A DNA stretch of 64,000 bases, from positions 124,001 to 188,000 of the forward strand of contig NZ_BONX01000004.1 in the NCBI RefSeq assembly GCF_016862935.1, read 5' to 3'. Below the pieces are notes generated by a model, which saw nothing but the letters and a program-made list of their open reading frames with translations, was not told the origin of the DNA and did no database searches. Positions 47,556 to 56,674 of the stretch are shown piece after piece. The stretch's first letter is position 1; the number at the start of each line of letters is the position of its first letter. The translations under genes and the position numbers were made by a program. This stretch comes from Plantactinospora mayteni (lineage in GTDB: Bacteria > Actinomycetota > Actinomycetes > Mycobacteriales > Micromonosporaceae).

Positions 47556-50071
47556 GCTTTGCCGCCTTGGTTGTTGTCGCTGGTTGGCGCTTCGTCGGTG
47601 CCGTCCGTCTTACCGGCGGCCCACGCCCGCTGGTATTTGGTGAACCGGTCCCGGGCCTCCTCCGGAGACCTCGCCGACCCGGCGGCCGGCGAGGCGCCGC
47701 CCGGGGCCGTGGCGTCCTCCCGTAGTTCGGGCGCGATGTGCTGTTGCGGCTGCCGGCTCGGCAGGGGCGGACGGGCGATCTTCCGGGGCGCACCCGGGTC
47801 GGCCGCGCGGGGAGCGGATGTCTTCGGTGTGCCGGCACTGCCGTTGGCCTGACGCTCACTCGTCATGTCGCCCGCCCGGTCGGTTCGTCGGTTTTCGGCC
47901 GTTCGAGGGTCGCGGCGTGCCTGGGTCGACCCGTTCGTGACCGTGCCGACTCCGCCGCCCGGGCCAGCGGCTGGCGGGCGTGGAACTCGGTGACCGGTTC
48001 CGGCCCGGGCCGCGACCGCCCCGGCCATCGCCGGCAGGAGGAGGTCGGGATCGGTCCGGTCCGCGGAGCCAGCCGTCTCGGGGGTGATCAGCCGGTCGGG
48101 CAGCAGCACGATGGCGAGCAGTCCGCCGTAGGCGGAGGTACGGAGGCTCACCTGGATGCCGTCGCGCTTGGCAAGCTCGGCGACGACGTGCAGACCGACC
48201 TGCGCACCGTCCTTCAGCGCCGCCACGTCCGGGGTGGGCGCCTTCGCCAGCAGTTCGTTCGCGTTCTCCAGCGCCTCGGCGTTCATCCCCACGCCGCCGT
48301 CCTCGATCTCGACCGCGACGCCGTGCTTGACCTCGTTACAGGTCACCCAGACGGTCGTCTTCGGCGGGGAGAAGGCGAGCGCGTTGTCCAGCAACTCCGC
48401 CAGCAGGTGGATGGTGCCGGCGACGGCGCGGCCGGTCAGCGCCACGTCGGGCGCACCACGCAGGGTGATCCGTTGGTACTGCTGGGCCTCCGCGAAGGCG
48501 GCCAGCAGCACCCGGCGTACCGGAACGGGGTTCTGGAAGCGGCGACCGATCTGGCCACCGGCGAGGATGACCAGGTTTTCCAGGAAGCGCCGGGTCTGGG
48601 TGAGCTGGTGGTTGATGTCGAAGAGTTCGGTCAGCAGCTTCTCGTCGCCGACCCGGTCCTGCAACTCCTCGATCACCTTCAGGCCGCGCTGCAACGGACG
48701 TTGCGGACGCCGGGCCACGCCCATCAGCATCGCGATACCGGCGGCCCGGGTCTTCGCCTCGTCGACCGCAGCCGCCGCGGCCACCTTCAGGGACCTGTTG
48801 ATGACCGATGCGACCTGACCGATCTCGTCGCTGCCGTAGTCGTGGCTGGGCAACTCGACCGCGAGGTCGACCTTTTCCCGACGCCGCAGCCGCGCCATCA
48901 TGAGCGGGATGCGCTCGTCCACGATCGCGGCGGCCTCCTGGCCCAGCTTGGCCAGCCGGACCGAGAGGGCCTGGTCCACCAGGATGTGTGACTGGCGGAT
49001 CGCCCACAGGATCGCGGCGATCGCGATCGACAACGCGAGAAGACTGCCGAGCGACGCGGTCAACAGCTGGTTGTTACCGGTACGGAGAGCCTCGGCCGAG
49101 ACCCCGTCGGCCTGTAGCACCGCCAGGCTGATCAGCTCGTCGGAGACCTGCCGGGTGAGCGTCTCCCAGCGGGTCCGGTTGACCGGGAGCCCACGGGGTA
49201 TGCCGTCGTCCCAGGCGCCGGCCGCGATCAGTGCGTTCTCCGCGGCGACGAGTTCCTTCCAGGGATCGCTGGCGGTGACGCTCTCGTAACGCGCCCGCGC
49301 GCCCGGTTCGAGGTGCGGTGCGATGTTGGTGAGCGCGGCACGGTAGGCGCCGACCAGGGCCACGAACTCCAGGTGACCCTGCTGGCTGAGGGTGCGGGAG
49401 CTGAACGCACCGTCGATCGTGGAGCCGGCCCGGGACATCTGGTCGCTGACCCGGAACGCCTCTGTCGCCGTTACGCCACCGAGGCTCGCCGCGACGTCGG
49501 GCACCACCCGGGCCTGGGTGTCGAAGAGCGTGGTCGCGGACTCCAGCAGGCCGTTGTAGAAGTCGTAGACCCGGGGGCCGCTGGCCGTCCTGGAGTCGAT
49601 CGTCGCACGGATGTTGGGTAGCTGGTCGAGCTGGTCCGTCAACGCCTGCCAGCGGGTGGTGATGGACTGCGGGGCGCTGGCCAGCGCCTCGTTCGCGGCG
49701 CTGCGCAGCGCGATCAGTCGCTGGTCGGTCTGCCCCCGCTGGTCGGCCAGCGGTTGCAGGTCCCTCGACGGCTGGGCCAGATAGGCCACGCTCAGCCGGC
49801 GCTCCTGCTGGAGAGAGGCCAGCGCGGGAACCGCCGGGATCGATACGTTACGGACGCTGTTGGCAACCTCACGGTTGTAGAATCCTTGGAAGACAAGGTA
49901 TCCGGAGGCTACCAACCAGATGACGACGGCAACGACACTGGGGATGAGCACCAGCCTGATGACGCGTCGCCTGATCGACTGCTGCCGACCACGCCGACGA
50001 CTCGCTGTCGACTGACGCTGCACTTCCGGCTCAGGTTGCCGGCTCGTGTCGTCAGCTTGCTTGTCCGCCAA
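47552..50071 (-). CDS. cvnA: Conservon sensor histidine kinase-like ATPase with NIT domain (CvnA type)
   Basis: An 839-aa membrane protein. A basic cytoplasmic N-tail precedes TM1 (LVLIPSVVAVVIWLVASGYLVF, ~41-62). The external nitrate/nitrite-sensing-type domain (~70-325) is all helical; TM2 is LLTASLGSLLALSIAIAAILWAI (~335-357), then HAMP. The kinase part has a weak dimerisation region and an HATPase_c with LLDNALAFSPP (N-box), EDGGVGM (G1) and QVGLHVVAEL (G2). A long disordered Pro/Arg-rich C-tail (~690-839) ends with EARDRFTKYQRAW. It starts with TTG 50071. First gene of the conservon; probably senses an external ligand and controls the roadblock/GTPase module. Confidence 0.93.
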   Translation of the reverse strand: MADKQADDTSRQPEPEVQRQSTASRRRGRQQSIRRRVIRLVLIPSVVAVVIWLVASGYLVFQGFYNREVANSVRNVSIPAVPALASLQQERRLSVAYLAQPSRDLQPLADQRGQTDQRLIALRSAANEALASAPQSITTRWQALTDQLDQLPNIRATIDSRTASGPRVYDFYNGLLESATTLFDTQARVVPDVAASLGGVTATEAFRVSDQMSRAGSTIDGAFSSRTLSQQGHLEFVALVGAYRAALTNIAPHLEPGARARYESVTASDPWKELVAAENALIAAGAWDDGIPRGLPVNRTRWETLTRQVSDELISLAVLQADGVSAEALRTGNNQLLTASLGSLLALSIAIAAILWAIRQSHILVDQALSVRLAKLGQEAAAIVDERIPLMMARLRRREKVDLAVELPSHDYGSDEIGQVASVINRSLKVAAAAAVDEAKTRAAGIAMLMGVARRPQRPLQRGLKVIEELQDRVGDEKLLTELFDINHQLTQTRRFLENLVILAGGQIGRRFQNPVPVRRVLLAAFAEAQQYQRITLRGAPDVALTGRAVAGTIHLLAELLDNALAFSPPKTTVWVTCNEVKHGVAVEIEDGGVGMNAEALENANELLAKAPTPDVAALKDGAQVGLHVVAELAKRDGIQVSLRTSAYGGLLAIVLLPDRLITPETAGSADRTDPDLLLPAMAGAVAARAGTGHRVPRPPAAGPGGGVGTVTNGSTQARRDPRTAENRRTDRAGDMTSERQANGSAGTPKTSAPRAADPGAPRKIARPPLPSRQPQQHIAPELREDATAPGGASPAAGSARSPEEARDRFTKYQRAWAAGKTDGTDEAPTSDNNQGGKA

Positions 50072-50780
50072 CTTCGATCCAATCGTGGGCAGCCCGGAGG
50101 AACCAGCGGCTGGGCACGGCCGGCCGGCGCCGATGTGTGCGCAACCCTACCAATCTGTCCGGTCTCGCACTAGGCCGTCCGGGCAGATACCGAAAGAGCC
50201 GATCGTCCGCGCCCAGCACGCCGACAGCACCCGCGCCGGTCCGGCGAGGGCCGGCCAAAGACATCCACAATGGATGCGGTCAGCCAGCGGAACAACTCCC
50301 GCTCGACGCAGGGGCGGTGTGGCGTTTCGGAGCGGCACCGCAACGTCTCGGCCGTCAGGTTCTCGACCGAGCTGCCGCAGCCGGCGACGGGATCCGGAGG
50401 CCGGGCTTGTCTGGGATCCGGGGGCCGCCGTCGCCGGGTAAGGAGGTTACACGCCGACTCCCGGAGGACCCAGGCCCCCACCCGCACCGATTTCCACCCG
50501 CCCCGTCGGCCGAACGGGGTGGGCGAGGGCGCGGTCGGGCGCCGAGGCGGAACACGGACAGGGACGTTGCCACCGCCGGGTGACGGAACGTAATCGTTCC
50601 TCTGTAGCTGGTGATTGACAGATCGATCACGGCGGCTCCAAGATTTATCCAGCCTGGTCAGGGGCAATGAACGCCGCTGGTCCGGGCGGAGATTTGCATC
50701 CTGCGTGTCATCCAACGGTCCGTCGCGTCCCCGACGGCCGATCCCGCGAGGGAGAACTGCGCAGAAAGGAATGCAACGCC
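50072..50780. other. 709-bp divergent promoter region (conservon / carboxypeptidase)
   Basis: No credible gene. Near the right end are an inverted repeat GGAACG-TAAT-CGTTCC (50585-50600) and a promoter-like TTGACA (50615-50620) with AAGATT (50640-50645, 19-bp spacer) pointing at the carboxypeptidase. Confidence 0.5.
50585..50645 (+). promoter_or_regulatory. Carboxypeptidase promoter with upstream palindrome
   Basis: GGAACGTAATCGTTCC (6-bp arms, TAAT centre) lies 14 bp upstream of TTGACA; AAGATT follows with a 19-bp spacer. Candidate regulated promoter for the M14 peptidase, whose start is ~135 nt further on. Confidence 0.4.
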
Positions 50781-53231
50781 ATGTCAGATCTTCCCGGCCC
50801 CGGATGGCGACGCCGCGTCTTCCTCGCGGCATCGGTTGCCCTCACCGGCGTGCTACTGGTCACCCCGGCCTCGGCGGTCGCGCCGAGCCCCGGCTCGTCG
50901 GCTTCCGGTTCCGGCGGAGATCTCGATCTCGGACGGCTCGCGGGCGAGGAGACGAGCGTCGTAGAGGTCCTGCTCGCCGACAGTGACGAACTGGACCGGC
51001 TGGTCGCCACCGGCGTCGACCTCGACCACGAGGTGAGTCGTACCGCGAGCGGAATCGTGGTGCACGCCGTCGTCACCCCGAACGAGGTCGCCACGTTGCG
51101 GGCGCACGGCTACCGGATGGGCAACGTACTCTTCACGCCCGACGACTCGGCACAGCGGATCGCGGAGCGCGAGGCGACCATCGCGGCCCACGTCGCGGAG
51201 AACGAGGCGCTCGACCAGAGCCAGAACCTCCGGGGCACCCAGGCGCCCTCCGACGTCACGATCATCCGGGCCGACTACTACACCTCCGGCACCGACCAGG
51301 TCCTGTCGGTCGAGGCGAAGTGGGCACAGGGGCAGACCGCCACCGACGCCCTCACCGTCACCCGGGACAGCGGCCCGGGTACGCCGATGGGCTCCGGCGG
51401 TACCCAGACCATCTCGCGGTTCGTGGACGCCGGGGTGTACCTCTACCACCGTGGCGCCTCGACGGTGTCGGCCCGCCCGAACTACATCCAGATCACCAGC
51501 CCGACCGGGGATGTCGCCAAGGTCAAGGTGAACCAGTGGCTGCCCGTCCCGAAGGAGAACCCGGAAGGGCCCGGCTATCAGAAGGACTTCGTCGCCAGCT
51601 ACCTGACCCCGACCGAGCTGTACGACCGGATCCACCAGCTCGCCGAGCAGTACCCGAAGCTGGCCGAGATCGTGGAGTTGCCGTACAAGACGAACGGCTA
51701 CCGGCGTAAGGCGCAGGCGGTACTCGGTGCCGCGAACGCGAGCCGGGTCGCGGTCGACTCCCGGGCCTGGGGGCACGAGGGCGGCAACGACGTCTCCGCC
51801 GAGTTCGCCGACCCCGGCGCCGCCGACCAGGCGCTGTCGGTGACGGTGAGCGGCAGCGCGATCCGGGTCGGCCTGGCCACCGACGCCGCCGGCACGGTGA
51901 GCAGTACCGCTGCCGAGGTCGTCGCGGCGCTGAACGCCACCGCCGGGTCGCTCGTCGACGCGTACACCTATCGGGGCAGCGTCGGCGACGGCGTGGTCGC
52001 ACCGGCCGCGCCGACGCCGCTGACCGACGGCCTGAGCGCCCCGGCCGGCGTCTCGCGTGATCCGCACCCGGTGTACGCGATCCGGATCGGCAAGAACCGC
52101 GACACCTCGAAGCTGGGCGTCCTCGCGTACGCCCAGGAGCACGCCCGCGAGTGGGTACCGCCGCTGGTCACGATCGAGACCGCCGAGCGGCTGCTGCGCA
52201 ACTACGGCCACGACCGCAAGACCAGGGACCTGCTGGACAACCTCGACATCTGGATCGCCCCGTCGATCAACCCCGACGGTGGCCACTACTCCTTCTACGA
52301 CTTCAACTCGCAGCGCAAGAACATGACGAACCACTGCCCGCAGACCGGGTCGGCGGATGCTCTCGGCCGCAACTCCTGGGGCGTGGACAACAACCGCAAC
52401 TACACGGAATACAGCCTCTTCGACGGCTACTCGGGCGCGTCGCCGAGCTGCACCAGCGGCACCTACGCGGGGCCGAGCGAGCTGTCCGAGCCGGAGAACC
52501 GGAACCTGGACTGGCTCGCCTCCCGGCCGAACGTCAAGTTCTCGATGAACCTGCACTCCTCCGGCAACTACTTCATGTGGTCGCCGGGCGCGTACGCGAC
52601 GCCGGGCCGGATCTCGGCGCCCCGGCCGACCCTCGGCGAGGAGTCGTTCTTCTGGGGTGCCTCGTCGCGGATCCTGACCTCGATCAAGCGGCACCGGAAC
52701 ATGGCGGTCACGCCGGCACGTACCGGCCCGATCTCCGACGTGCTCTACTCGGCGGCCGGGAACTCCGGTGACATGCTCTGGTACAAGTACGGCATCTACG
52801 CCTGGAACTTCGAGGTCGGCACCTCGTTCCAGCCGGAGTGGGCCGAGGCGCACGACGAGACGATGGAGTTCGCCAACGGCCTCGTCGAGCTGATGCGGGT
52901 GGCACGTGACTTCGACACCGACCACAGGCGGCCGGAGAGCGACCTGTCGGTGAGCGACAGTGCCACGCCCGGGATGGTGGACGTCAGGTTCGAGGTGAGC
53001 GAGCCGGCGGCGGTCTTCTACACGCTGGACGGCCGCAAGCCGACGTACGCGTCCACGCTCTACGGCTCGGCCGGCATCCGCGAGGGCGGGGAGACCCTGA
53101 CCGTGCCCTACGGGACCAGGATCCACTGGTTCTCGGTGGACGCCGCCGGCAACGTCGAGGACAACTACCGTCCCGACGGCCGGGGCAAGAACTACCGCAA
53201 GGGCGTGGCCGTCCCACCCAGGCGGCGATGA
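50781..53231 (+). CDS. Secreted M14 zinc carboxypeptidase
   Basis: An 816-aa exported metallopeptidase. Signal peptide ~1-33 (cleavage near ASAVAP). A long pro-region/adhesion region (~40-270) precedes the M14 domain. Zinc ligands are in AQEHAREW (HxxE, ~453-460) and MNLHSSGNYF (the third His); substrate Arg and Asn are in NNRNYTEY, and the catalytic Glu is in WNFEVGTS. Between YKTNGYRRKA and the HxxE motif there is a ~100-aa insertion (VAVDSRAWGHEGGNDV...LVDAYTYRG) absent from a minimal M14 fold. A chitobiase-like C-terminal domain (FYTLDGRKPTYASTLYG) follows. AGAAAGGA at 50763-50770 supports ATG 50781. It trims C-terminal residues of proteins outside the cell. Confidence 0.93.
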   Translation: MSDLPGPGWRRRVFLAASVALTGVLLVTPASAVAPSPGSSASGSGGDLDLGRLAGEETSVVEVLLADSDELDRLVATGVDLDHEVSRTASGIVVHAVVTPNEVATLRAHGYRMGNVLFTPDDSAQRIAEREATIAAHVAENEALDQSQNLRGTQAPSDVTIIRADYYTSGTDQVLSVEAKWAQGQTATDALTVTRDSGPGTPMGSGGTQTISRFVDAGVYLYHRGASTVSARPNYIQITSPTGDVAKVKVNQWLPVPKENPEGPGYQKDFVASYLTPTELYDRIHQLAEQYPKLAEIVELPYKTNGYRRKAQAVLGAANASRVAVDSRAWGHEGGNDVSAEFADPGAADQALSVTVSGSAIRVGLATDAAGTVSSTAAEVVAALNATAGSLVDAYTYRGSVGDGVVAPAAPTPLTDGLSAPAGVSRDPHPVYAIRIGKNRDTSKLGVLAYAQEHAREWVPPLVTIETAERLLRNYGHDRKTRDLLDNLDIWIAPSINPDGGHYSFYDFNSQRKNMTNHCPQTGSADALGRNSWGVDNNRNYTEYSLFDGYSGASPSCTSGTYAGPSELSEPENRNLDWLASRPNVKFSMNLHSSGNYFMWSPGAYATPGRISAPRPTLGEESFFWGASSRILTSIKRHRNMAVTPARTGPISDVLYSAAGNSGDMLWYKYGIYAWNFEVGTSFQPEWAEAHDETMEFANGLVELMRVARDFDTDHRRPESDLSVSDSATPGMVDVRFEVSEPAAVFYTLDGRKPTYASTLYGSAGIREGGETLTVPYGTRIHWFSVDAAGNVEDNYRPDGRGKNYRKGVAVPPRRR

Positions 53232-53253
53232 CCGCTCCGACCTGAGCGTCCCG

Positions 53254-53287
53254 GCGGGCCGCGGTACCTTCGGGTGCCGCGGCCCGC
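53254..53287. terminator. Bidirectional terminator with TTCG tetraloop
   Basis: A 15-bp stem (53254-53268 with 53273-53287, one G-U pair) closed by a TTCG loop between the convergent carboxypeptidase and WYL regulator genes. Confidence 0.8.
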
Positions 53288-53361
53288 GCCGCGTAACGCC
53301 GTCGTCGACGCCGTCGCCGAGGTACTCCGTCGCCCGGCTCGGGTGTCGACGACGGCAGGGC

Positions 53362-54318
53362 TCAGGTGTCGACGGCTGCGGCCAGCCGCGTCGCGAGGGC
53401 CTCGACCGCGGCCCGGAGTTCCCGCCCGCCCTCGACCCGGAAGGCGAACGGCACGCTCGGCAGCCACTCCTGGGCGTACATCGACGGATTGCCGGTGCTG
53501 CCGACGAGCACGCAGCCGTCTCCCGACGGTTCGAGCCGGCCCATGAGGGGACGGATCCAGGGGGCCACCTCGGCCACCGGAGCGTCGAAGACGACGCGGG
53601 TGGGGAACTCCCACCCACTTCCGAGGTTCTCCTCCAGCGCCGCCACCGGGTCGAGGCCGTCGGGCGGCTCGAAGGTGTCGGCGGTCTGCCGGACCGCGCG
53701 GACCCGGTCGAGCCGATAGGTGCGGACCGCGTCCGCGCGGTGCGAGTGGCACAGCAGGTACCAGCGCCCGTGCCGGACCACGACCGCCCAGGGATCCACC
53801 TCGGCGTCCCACTCGCGGCCGGACTCGGTCCGATAGGTGACCAGCACCCGGCGGCGGGCCGCGACGGCGGTGACGAGTGCGCTGGTGGTGGCGGGATCTG
53901 GCCGGGCCGAATACCGGTCGGGTGCGGCCGAGGCGTGCCGGCGCAGCGCCGCCGCCTGCCGGCCGACGCTCTCGGGAAGTACCTGGATGACCTTGCCCAG
54001 GGCAGCACCGACGAGGTCGTCGGCGTCGGCGGCTGCCGGCTGACCGTCGAGCACCGCCATGACCAGCCCGAGCGCCTCCGCCTCGGTGAAGACGACCGGC
54101 GGCAGCCTCGTCCCGCGCCGAAGCCGGTAGCCGCCGTGCGGGCCCCGGGTCGACTCGACGGGGATGCCGGCCTCACGGAGGATCCCGACGTACCGCCGCG
54201 CGGCCCGCTCCGTCACGCCCAGTCGCCCGGCGAGTTCGCCGGCCGTCGTGCCGGGACGGGCCTGGAGGATCTCGAGCGTACGTAGGGCTCGTGCGGTGGG
54301 GCTCAGCTCGGTCGCCAC
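53362..54318 (-). CDS. WYL-domain transcriptional regulator (YafY/DeoR-like HTH)
   Basis: A 318-aa regulator. N-terminal HTH_11-type winged helix (~10-65: RALRTLEILQARPGTTAGELAGRLGVTERAARRYVGILREAG), then STRGPHGGYRLRRG, and a WYL domain (~140-220) with AVVVRHGRWYLLCHSH, in which WYL is intact, plus YRLDRVRAV. A WCX-like C-terminal domain follows. GTG 54318. It is divergent from the pentapeptide-DinB and hydrolase genes with a 64-bp gap, so it probably controls them. WYL regulators bind nucleotide-like or DNA ligands; the effector is unknown here. Confidence 0.93.
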   Translation of the reverse strand: MATELSPTARALRTLEILQARPGTTAGELAGRLGVTERAARRYVGILREAGIPVESTRGPHGGYRLRRGTRLPPVVFTEAEALGLVMAVLDGQPAAADADDLVGAALGKVIQVLPESVGRQAAALRRHASAAPDRYSARPDPATTSALVTAVAARRRVLVTYRTESGREWDAEVDPWAVVVRHGRWYLLCHSHRADAVRTYRLDRVRAVRQTADTFEPPDGLDPVAALEENLGSGWEFPTRVVFDAPVAEVAPWIRPLMGRLEPSGDGCVLVGSTGNPSMYAQEWLPSVPFAFRVEGGRELRAAVEALATRLAAAVDT

Positions 54319-54382
54319 CCGAGCAGATTAGGTGATCACTAGCTGAACCGGCAGTAGATCGTCCGGAACTGGGCCTAACGTC

Positions 54383-55189
54383 ATGCCCATGACCAGGTTC
54401 CGCGAGCAGGACCTCACCGGGGCGCGCTTCGAACGCGTCACCCTCCGGGGCGCCACCTTCGACCGGGTGTCCCTCAACGACGCCAGCCTGCGCGAGGTCG
54501 ACCTCACCGGGGCAGAGCTCCGCAGCGTCCTGTTCCAGCGGAGTCGGCTGCGCGGGGTCGAACTTGTCGACGTCGAGATCAGCGGCGAGCTGCGGAACGT
54601 CGTCGTCAACGGCGTCGACATCGCGCCGCTGGTCGAGGCCGAACTGAACCGCCGGATGCCCGAACGGGCGAGGATGCGCCCCGACGACAGCGACGGGTTC
54701 CGTACGGCGTGGGCGATCCTGGAGCGGCTGTGGGCCGGTACCGTCGCGCGGGCGCAGGCGTTTCCGGAAGCGGCGCTGCACCGTTGCGTCGACGACGAGT
54801 GGTCCTTCGTCCAGACCCTGCGGCACCTCAACTTCGCCAGCGCCGCCTGGGTCGGCCGGATGGTCCTCGGCGACGTCTCGCCGTGGCACCGCCTGGACCT
54901 GCCCTGGGACGAGGCGCCCGGCTGGCCCGGCATCCCGTGGGACCGCGAGGCGCGGCCGGCGCTCGACGAGGTGCTCACGGTCCGGCGCGAACGCCAGGCG
55001 ATGGTCCGGCAGGTCATGGCGTCGCTCACCGACGAGCAACTCGGCTCCGAGGTGACCCGTACCGAGCCGGGATGGCCCCGGCTGGAGAGCTTTCCCGTCA
55101 AGGAGTGCCTCCGCATCGTCCTGAACGAGGAATGGGAGCACCGGCTCTACGCCGAGCGCGACCTGACCTTGCTGGAGAAAGGAAACTGA
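54383..55189 (+). CDS. Pentapeptide-repeat - DinB-family fusion protein
   Basis: A 268-aa protein. Residues ~5-75 are pentapeptide repeats (LTGARFERVTLRGATFDRVSLNDASLREVDLTGAEL), a quadrilateral beta-helix. Residues ~100-265 form a DinB-like four-helix bundle: WSFVQTLRHLNFASAAWVGRMVLG carries a metal-binding His, and NEEWEHRLYAERDL the C-terminal His. DinB proteins are often thiol-dependent metal enzymes or stress proteins. ATG 54383 or 54389 may start it. The hydrolase gene follows after 2 bp, so they form an operon divergent from the WYL regulator. Confidence 0.9.
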   Translation: MPMTRFREQDLTGARFERVTLRGATFDRVSLNDASLREVDLTGAELRSVLFQRSRLRGVELVDVEISGELRNVVVNGVDIAPLVEAELNRRMPERARMRPDDSDGFRTAWAILERLWAGTVARAQAFPEAALHRCVDDEWSFVQTLRHLNFASAAWVGRMVLGDVSPWHRLDLPWDEAPGWPGIPWDREARPALDEVLTVRRERQAMVRQVMASLTDEQLGSEVTRTEPGWPRLESFPVKECLRIVLNEEWEHRLYAERDLTLLEKGN

Positions 55190-55191
55190 TC

Positions 55192-55878
55192 ATGGACATA
55201 CTGCTCGTCGCCGGTCTCTGGCTCGACGGATCCGCCTGGGACGACGTCGTGCCCGCCCTCGAGGCGCTCGGCCACCGCCCCGTGCCGCTCACCCTCCCCG
55301 GCCAGGGTGACGGATCCGCCTCCGCCACCCTCGACGACCAGGTGGCGGCGGTGCTCGCCGCCGTGGATTCCGCGTCCGGCCGGCCCATGGTGGTCGGGCA
55401 TTCCGCCGCCTGCACCCTGGCCTGGCTGGCCGCCGACGCGCGACCGGAGAAGGTGGCCAAGGTCGTGCTCATCGGCGGCTTCCCCGCCGTCGACGGCGCC
55501 TCCTACGCCGAGTTCTTCGCGCTGGAGGACGGCGTGATGCCCTTCCCCGGCTGGGGCCCGTTCGAGGGGCCGGACGCCGCCGACCTCGACGAGGAGACCC
55601 GGCGAACCATCGCGTCGGCGGCGATCCCCGTCCCCGAGGGAGTGGCCAGGGGCGTGGTACGGCTGACGGACGAGCGACGGTTCGACGTACCGGTCGTCGT
55701 CGTGTGTCCCGAGTTCACGCCGGCCCAGGCGCGGGAGTGGATCTCCGAGGGGGAGACGCCCGAACTCGCCAGGGCCAAGCACCTGGAGTTGGTCGACATC
55801 GAATCGGGCCACTGGCCCATGGTCAGCAGGCCGGCCGAACTCGCCCGGCTGCTCGCCTCCGCCGCCGCCGACTCCTGA
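55192..55878 (+). CDS. Alpha/beta hydrolase, small esterase/EstA-like
   Basis: A 228-aa cytoplasmic hydrolase. MDILLVAGLWLDGSAWDDVVPALEALGH is the typical start of this alpha/beta-fold group; the nucleophile elbow is VVGHSAAC (Ser ~68), and the catalytic His is in SGHWPMVS near the C-terminus. GGAGAAAGGA before ATG 55192 overlaps the end of the upstream gene. Forms an operon with the DinB-family gene and is followed by a terminator. Substrate unknown. Confidence 0.9.
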   Translation: MDILLVAGLWLDGSAWDDVVPALEALGHRPVPLTLPGQGDGSASATLDDQVAAVLAAVDSASGRPMVVGHSAACTLAWLAADARPEKVAKVVLIGGFPAVDGASYAEFFALEDGVMPFPGWGPFEGPDAADLDEETRRTIASAAIPVPEGVARGVVRLTDERRFDVPVVVVCPEFTPAQAREWISEGETPELARAKHLELVDIESGHWPMVSRPAELARLLASAAADS

Positions 55879-55929
55879 CGGGCGGTGGATCCTGAGGGGC
55901 GCTGACGCCTGACGGGCGGTGGATCCTGA
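55874..55929. repeat. Two 22-bp direct repeats at the end of the hydrolase gene
   Basis: The same 22 bases (beginning CCTGACGGGCGG and ending GATCCTGA) occur at 55874-55895, overlapping the stop codon, and at 55908-55929; 34-bp period. Confidence 0.85.
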
Positions 55930-55970
55930 CGGTGCGCCGCTGGTCCTGACGGGCCGGCGGCGCACCGTTT
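55930..55970 (+). terminator. Terminator after the DinB-hydrolase operon
   Basis: CGGTGCGCCGC (55930-55940) and GCGGCGCACCG (55957-55967), 11-bp perfect stem, 16-nt loop, followed by TTT. Confidence 0.75.
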
Positions 55971-56196
55971 CCACACCGGGCACTCCGGGAGCCCACCACT
56001 CCCGCCGCGATCCCCTCCGGCCGATACCGGGTACTCACCCACCCGACGACCGAACTCGACGGTGAGGGGAACGTGGACGTGATGGCGTACCAGAACGGTG
56101 CGCAGAGGCCACGGTGAACAAGTACGGATGAACCGGGCGTAGCCGTTCGCGCTGCCCACGGTTGCCGTCGAGGCCGACTTTGTTCGCCGCCCGACT

Positions 56197-56218
56197 CTTT
56201 TGTCATCACGAACAAAAG
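56197..56218. promoter_or_regulatory. AT-rich inverted repeat upstream of the copper/keto-sugar operon
   Basis: CTTTTGT (56197-56203) and ACAAAAG (56212-56218) with an 8-nt centre, in an otherwise GC-rich area; candidate operator. Confidence 0.4.
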
Positions 56219-56674
56219 TGTGGACGATCCCGCCGAAAGATCTGGACACGCCGACGGCAAGACAGTTAGTGTCGGGACAATATCAACATGTTTCAACGAG
56301 GTAACCGGCGGCGCGGTTAGCTCGTGGTCCGAGAGTCACGGCTTGGCCGGGGGAGCCCACTCTCCAGGTTGCCGTGCCCGCAGACCCCGGCGCGGCCCGC
56401 CCGCGCCGTACCCGCAACCACGTCGGCCCCGGCCGGCTCGGCAACGAAGGTCGGCGTCACCCCCGTCGCCGATCCGACCTCGCCCATAGCCCACCGTCCT
56501 CAATCGAGACACGTCTGTCCACACACCGACCGCGGCAGGCCGGCAGCCACAGCACCGGACCCCACCGTCGCGGATCACGCCGGTGTGCGGTCTGCCGCCA
56601 TGTCATCCGTCGATCCCGGGAAACCCCCACGGGCCGTCGACGTTCACCCATGACTCGCGAAAGGTGTGTTCGAC

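Larger units (their letters stand above)
55879..56674. other. 796-bp intergenic region upstream of the copper/keto-sugar locus
   Basis: No credible gene. Holds the direct repeat, a terminator (55930-55970), a palindrome CTTTTGT...ACAAAAG (56197-56218) and, at 56270-56300, an A/T-richer stretch with the self-complementary AACATGTT (56285-56292). Confidence 0.55.

Noticed and set aside
50853-54176. 1107-codon minus-strand frame across the carboxypeptidase and WYL genes
   Set aside because: It crosses two real genes and a strong terminator and shows no motif.
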